Source: Syntrophomonas sp. UBA4911 (GTDB lineage Bacteria > Bacillota > Syntrophomonadia > Syntrophomonadales > Syntrophomonadaceae). Taken from it: a stretch of 15,496 nucleotides of DNA. Location: the NCBI GenBank assembly GCA_002398105.1, contig DHCD01000041.1:9151-24646 (forward strand), given 5' to 3'. Every line of letters begins with the position of its first letter. Position 1 is the stretch's first letter. A model generated the notes under the pieces. It saw only the letters and a list, made by a program, of their open reading frames with translations, ran no database searches and was not told the origin of the DNA. A program made the translations under genes and the position numbers. Positions 13,178 to 15,496 of the stretch are shown one piece after another.

Positions 13178-14524
13178 CTATTTCATATTAATCGTCCAGT
13201 TGCCCTTCACAACGAATGTTGGCCGGGAGATATCCAGAACAAAGGCATTTACATTATTATCGAACTCCAGGGTTGCGGTAGCTTGGTCGCCGCTAAATTC
13301 ACCGGCTATTGTCCTGACGTCCTCGCTTAACATTAAGAAGTAGTAGATGCTGACATATTTATCAGCTCCGGTATTGAGCTGAAATGTAAGTTCCGCCGAT
13401 GTCGGAGAAAGCCGTTTGATGCTCTTGACTACCGCCTTCTGAGCAATCAGATCTATATCCTGATTGAGTAGGGTTTCGCCCTTTTGAGGGATATTGATTC
13501 TAATGTTAGCAAGGGAATTTTCATAAGTCGCCAGCAAGGCAGGCAGATTAACCGTGAGTGGGCTGCCGATGGCGGCATCTGTTTCAAAGGTGGTTATAGG
13601 CCAGGCATGAGCATCAGTCGGGACGGTTAGCTTGTGCTTGGCCCCGGATTTATCCGTCGCGTAGATTTCTTTTGTATCCCAGGAAGTTGAAGAACCTACC
13701 CGACCGCCATCGCTCAGATTCTCAATCTTGATTTTGGCCGTTGGCTCGACTGGTTGTCCGAAGGCGCCAAGTTTAATATCCTCATTCTTAAAAGATGCAA
13801 TAAGTTGAACCGCTTGCTTGCCGTTTTTTTCTATGCCATTGGCTCCGATTGTGACCAGGTCGACTTCACTTGATGCCGCATGGCCGACCGTCAACTTCTG
13901 GGCATCATTAAGACTCTTTGCCTCGGTTAGAGTGATCGAATATGTTTTACCATTTACCAGCAGAACGAAATCTTTAAATGGTATGATGTTAAAGCTTTTT
14001 TCTTTGCCATCTGCAAAAGTAAAGTAGTACTTGTTGTTGCTCTCTTTCATATAAACACCTATGATATATTGAGCATCCGGAATATCTTCCGGGATTATTG
14101 TCATAGCCCCCAGAATATTATTTGCTAACTGGGAGGTGCATTCCATTTCAACACCGCTTTCGGAAACGATCATGCTGTCGATAGTCAAGTTGTCGTCTAG
14201 CACCAGGCTGTTTTCCAGGTAATATGCCTTACCGTCCACCATGGTTGAATATACCGGGGTTTTGTTGAAAAAGCTCTTCACTGCCTGGGATATTTCGTCG
14301 GCATACACTGTATTAATACATATGAGGCATAGGCAAGCTGCTGCTGCATAGGGCAGGCGTTTTTTAAATTTAGTTTTCCTTTTATATTTTTCAAGTTTTT
14401 GCTGAGCTTTTTTATTTATTGATTCCATATCGCATGCAACTTCGCCCATAAGAAAGTCTATCTCTTTTTCTAGCAGATCATCGTCAAGATTACTCAACAC
14501 AGAGATCATTTTGTCTTCATTCAT
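13178..14524 (-). CDS. Membrane anti-sigma factor, DUF4179-type
   Basis: This 448-residue protein has a cytoplasmic N-terminal part (about 1-56, acidic then strongly basic: KYKRKTKFKKR), one membrane helix (about 57-75, LPYAAAACLCLICINTVYA) and a large extracytoplasmic region that begins with the DUF4179-like segment EISQAVKSFFNKTPVYS. This is the layout of Firmicute anti-sigma factors that hold an ECF sigma factor at the membrane. The gene overlaps the sigma gene by 8 bp. AAAGGAGG lies about 10 bases before its ATG, inside the end of the sigma gene, so the two proteins should be made in balance. The external part looks like beta-rich repeated domains. The signal it detects is unknown, and no protease site is evident. 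Confidence 0.85.
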   Translation of the reverse strand: MNEDKMISVLSNLDDDLLEKEIDFLMGEVACDMESINKKAQQKLEKYKRKTKFKKRLPYAAAACLCLICINTVYADEISQAVKSFFNKTPVYSTMVDGKAYYLENSLVLDDNLTIDSMIVSESGVEMECTSQLANNILGAMTIIPEDIPDAQYIIGVYMKESNNKYYFTFADGKEKSFNIIPFKDFVLLVNGKTYSITLTEAKSLNDAQKLTVGHAASSEVDLVTIGANGIEKNGKQAVQLIASFKNEDIKLGAFGQPVEPTAKIKIENLSDGGRVGSSTSWDTKEIYATDKSGAKHKLTVPTDAHAWPITTFETDAAIGSPLTVNLPALLATYENSLANIRINIPQKGETLLNQDIDLIAQKAVVKSIKRLSPTSAELTFQLNTGADKYVSIYYFLMLSEDVRTIAGEFSGDQATATLEFDNNVNAFVLDISRPTFVVKGNWTINMK

Positions 14525-15062
14525 GGTGCAAAACCTCCTTTATAGCCTTTCTTCCCCGCAGCAGCCTGTTGTCAATGGCAGTCCGGGATAGATTGAAAAC
14601 TTCCGCCAGATCATTGATTTTTTCACCCAGAAAGAATCTTCTGATAAATATCTCCCGATCGGTCTCCGGAAAGGAATTGATTATTTTTATCACCTCTTCC
14701 TGATCCTGTCTCAATAAAACCTGCTTTTCCAGATTGACATCGTCTTCAGGCTCGAAATCTTCTATATTCACGACATTGCTCAGGCGTTTCTTACGCTTAT
14801 AGGTTAGCGCCCTATACTTGGTCAGAATCAGCAACCAGGTTCTGAAATTCGCCTTTTCTTCATTAAAATCGGCTATCTTAATCCAGGCATCAAGAAAAAC
14901 ATCGGCTACGCATTCCTCTATGTCTTCCTTGCTGTGCGACTTCGACAGAATATTGTAAGCAAGGCAGTAAACGATCTTCGTGTATTTCCCTATCATGTAC
15001 TCATAGGCGGCCGAATCCGTATTCCTTATGCCCTGAACAAGCTCAGCCTGCGAACATTCCAC
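14517..15062 (-). CDS. ECF-type RNA polymerase sigma factor
   Basis: This 181-residue sigma-70 family protein has only regions 2 and 4. Region 2 covers about 20-90 (DIEECVADVFLDAWIKI, then FRTWLLILTKYRALTYKRK, the -10 recognition side). Region 4 covers about 125-178 (FPETDREIFIRRFFLGEKINDLAEVFNLSRTAIDNRLLRGRKAI), with its helix-turn-helix recognising the -35 element. The start is a GTG at 15062, preceded at 8 bases by GGGAGG. An in-frame TGA a few codons upstream and no in-frame ATG before region 2 make this start nearly forced. It is paired with the overlapping DUF4179 anti-sigma gene. Its regulon cannot be inferred here, and no convincing ECF autopromoter was found upstream. Confidence 0.93.
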   Translation of the reverse strand: MECSQAELVQGIRNTDSAAYEYMIGKYTKIVYCLAYNILSKSHSKEDIEECVADVFLDAWIKIADFNEEKANFRTWLLILTKYRALTYKRKKRLSNVVNIEDFEPEDDVNLEKQVLLRQDQEEVIKIINSFPETDREIFIRRFFLGEKINDLAEVFNLSRTAIDNRLLRGRKAIKEVLHHE

Positions 15063-15496
15063 AATCTCAACCTCCCGTCAAACTCCTTCTATAAAATTAC
15101 TACGCATGAAAAGCGGTGTTTCTCTTAAAGAAAAGAAGGGCAAAATGAAAAGCCGGAAGCGGAATACTCTGACCATGAAAGAAACAATGATAAGTGCCTC
15201 CAGCTTATAGATTATAGCCATAGGCTTGCTCTATTGATATTTATTTCCCCTTTTTATCCATCTCTGCCGTCCTCCTATTGTCCCTGACACCATACAAACA
15301 CCACTTAAATGCTCATTCATATATCTAAAAATGATTCATTTTAAGTTAAAGAATGACTTTCCCACGTCAAGCCTGCAGGGCGCTAGACCCGGATGGCTGA
15401 TCGCAGGGGTTGCCCTGTTGCTATTTGCATAATGACCGCAGCTGCCGCCAAATTCAATAAGTCCTAATAAGGAAACTGAAATAATGATTTAAAGAG
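15063..15496. other. Region upstream of the sigma operon, no supported gene
   Basis: No coding region is supported to the window edge. A perfect TATAAT on the minus strand (15211-15216) could be the -10 of the sigma operon, but no good -35 stands at the right distance. AAAATGA and TCATTTT form a perfect dyad around one base at 15328-15342. CAGGG/CCCTG with loop GTTG forms a short stem near 15404-15417. A 21-codon reading frame on the plus strand at 15144 lacks a clear ribosome site and is not called. Confidence 0.4.

Noticed and set aside
15080..15125. Possible ECF-type autopromoter for the sigma gene on the minus strand (GAAAC then CGTA).
   Set aside because: Only 13 bases separate the two elements, against about 16-17 in ECF promoters of this kind.
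15144..15209. A 21-codon plus-strand reading frame upstream of the sigma operon.
   Set aside because: No clear ribosome site, no hydrophobic or otherwise distinctive composition, and a length expected by chance.

Overview
The window looks like the chromosome of an anaerobic, respiring or syntrophic Firmicute of the Desulfitobacteriaceae/Peptococcaceae kind. This is an inference from gene content: strong AGGAGG-type ribosome sites, ResB/CcsA (System II) cytochrome c maturation, a Tat-exported flavoprotein beside a membrane multiheme cytochrome, a CdaR/PucR-type regulator, and an ECF sigma/DUF4179 anti-sigma pair. No rRNA, tRNA, CRISPR array or intact mobile element was seen.

Layout. (1) 1-3613, plus strand: acyl-CoA metabolism. 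It holds the 3' end of an acyl-CoA dehydrogenase, a two-subunit GctAB-type CoA-transferase with a TAATG junction, and, after two hairpins, a CaiB-fold protein whose residues match alpha-methylacyl-CoA racemase rather than a CoA-transferase. (2) 3681-8602: an extracytoplasmic redox module. Reading leftwards are a membrane-anchored pentaheme cytochrome, resB, ccsA and tatA. Reading rightwards, divergently, is a Tat-signal FAD lipoprotein of the fumarate reductase flavoprotein superfamily. The 444-bp divergent spacer carries a diverged ~172-bp tandem duplication. (3) 8682-12294: a regulatory pair. A sigma54-dependent AcoR-like activator (minus strand) diverges from a CdaR/PucR-like regulator (plus strand), and the latter has a consensus sigma54 promoter. 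(4) 12360-15062, minus strand: a divergent peptide deformylase with a good sigmaA promoter, and an ECF sigma factor overlapping its DUF4179 anti-sigma gene. The last 430 bases have no convincing gene.

How the parts may work together (inference). The cytochrome would take electrons from the quinone pool and pass them to the flavoprotein outside the membrane, which would reduce an unidentified acceptor. ResB/CcsA would attach the hemes, and TatA would help export the folded flavoprotein. The acyl-CoA genes suggest catabolism of a branched-chain or polycyclic acid. The flavoprotein lacks the residues I expect for fumarate binding, so the acceptor is the main open question. The sigma54 activator and the CdaR-like protein form a two-step regulatory cascade whose targets cannot be read from this window.
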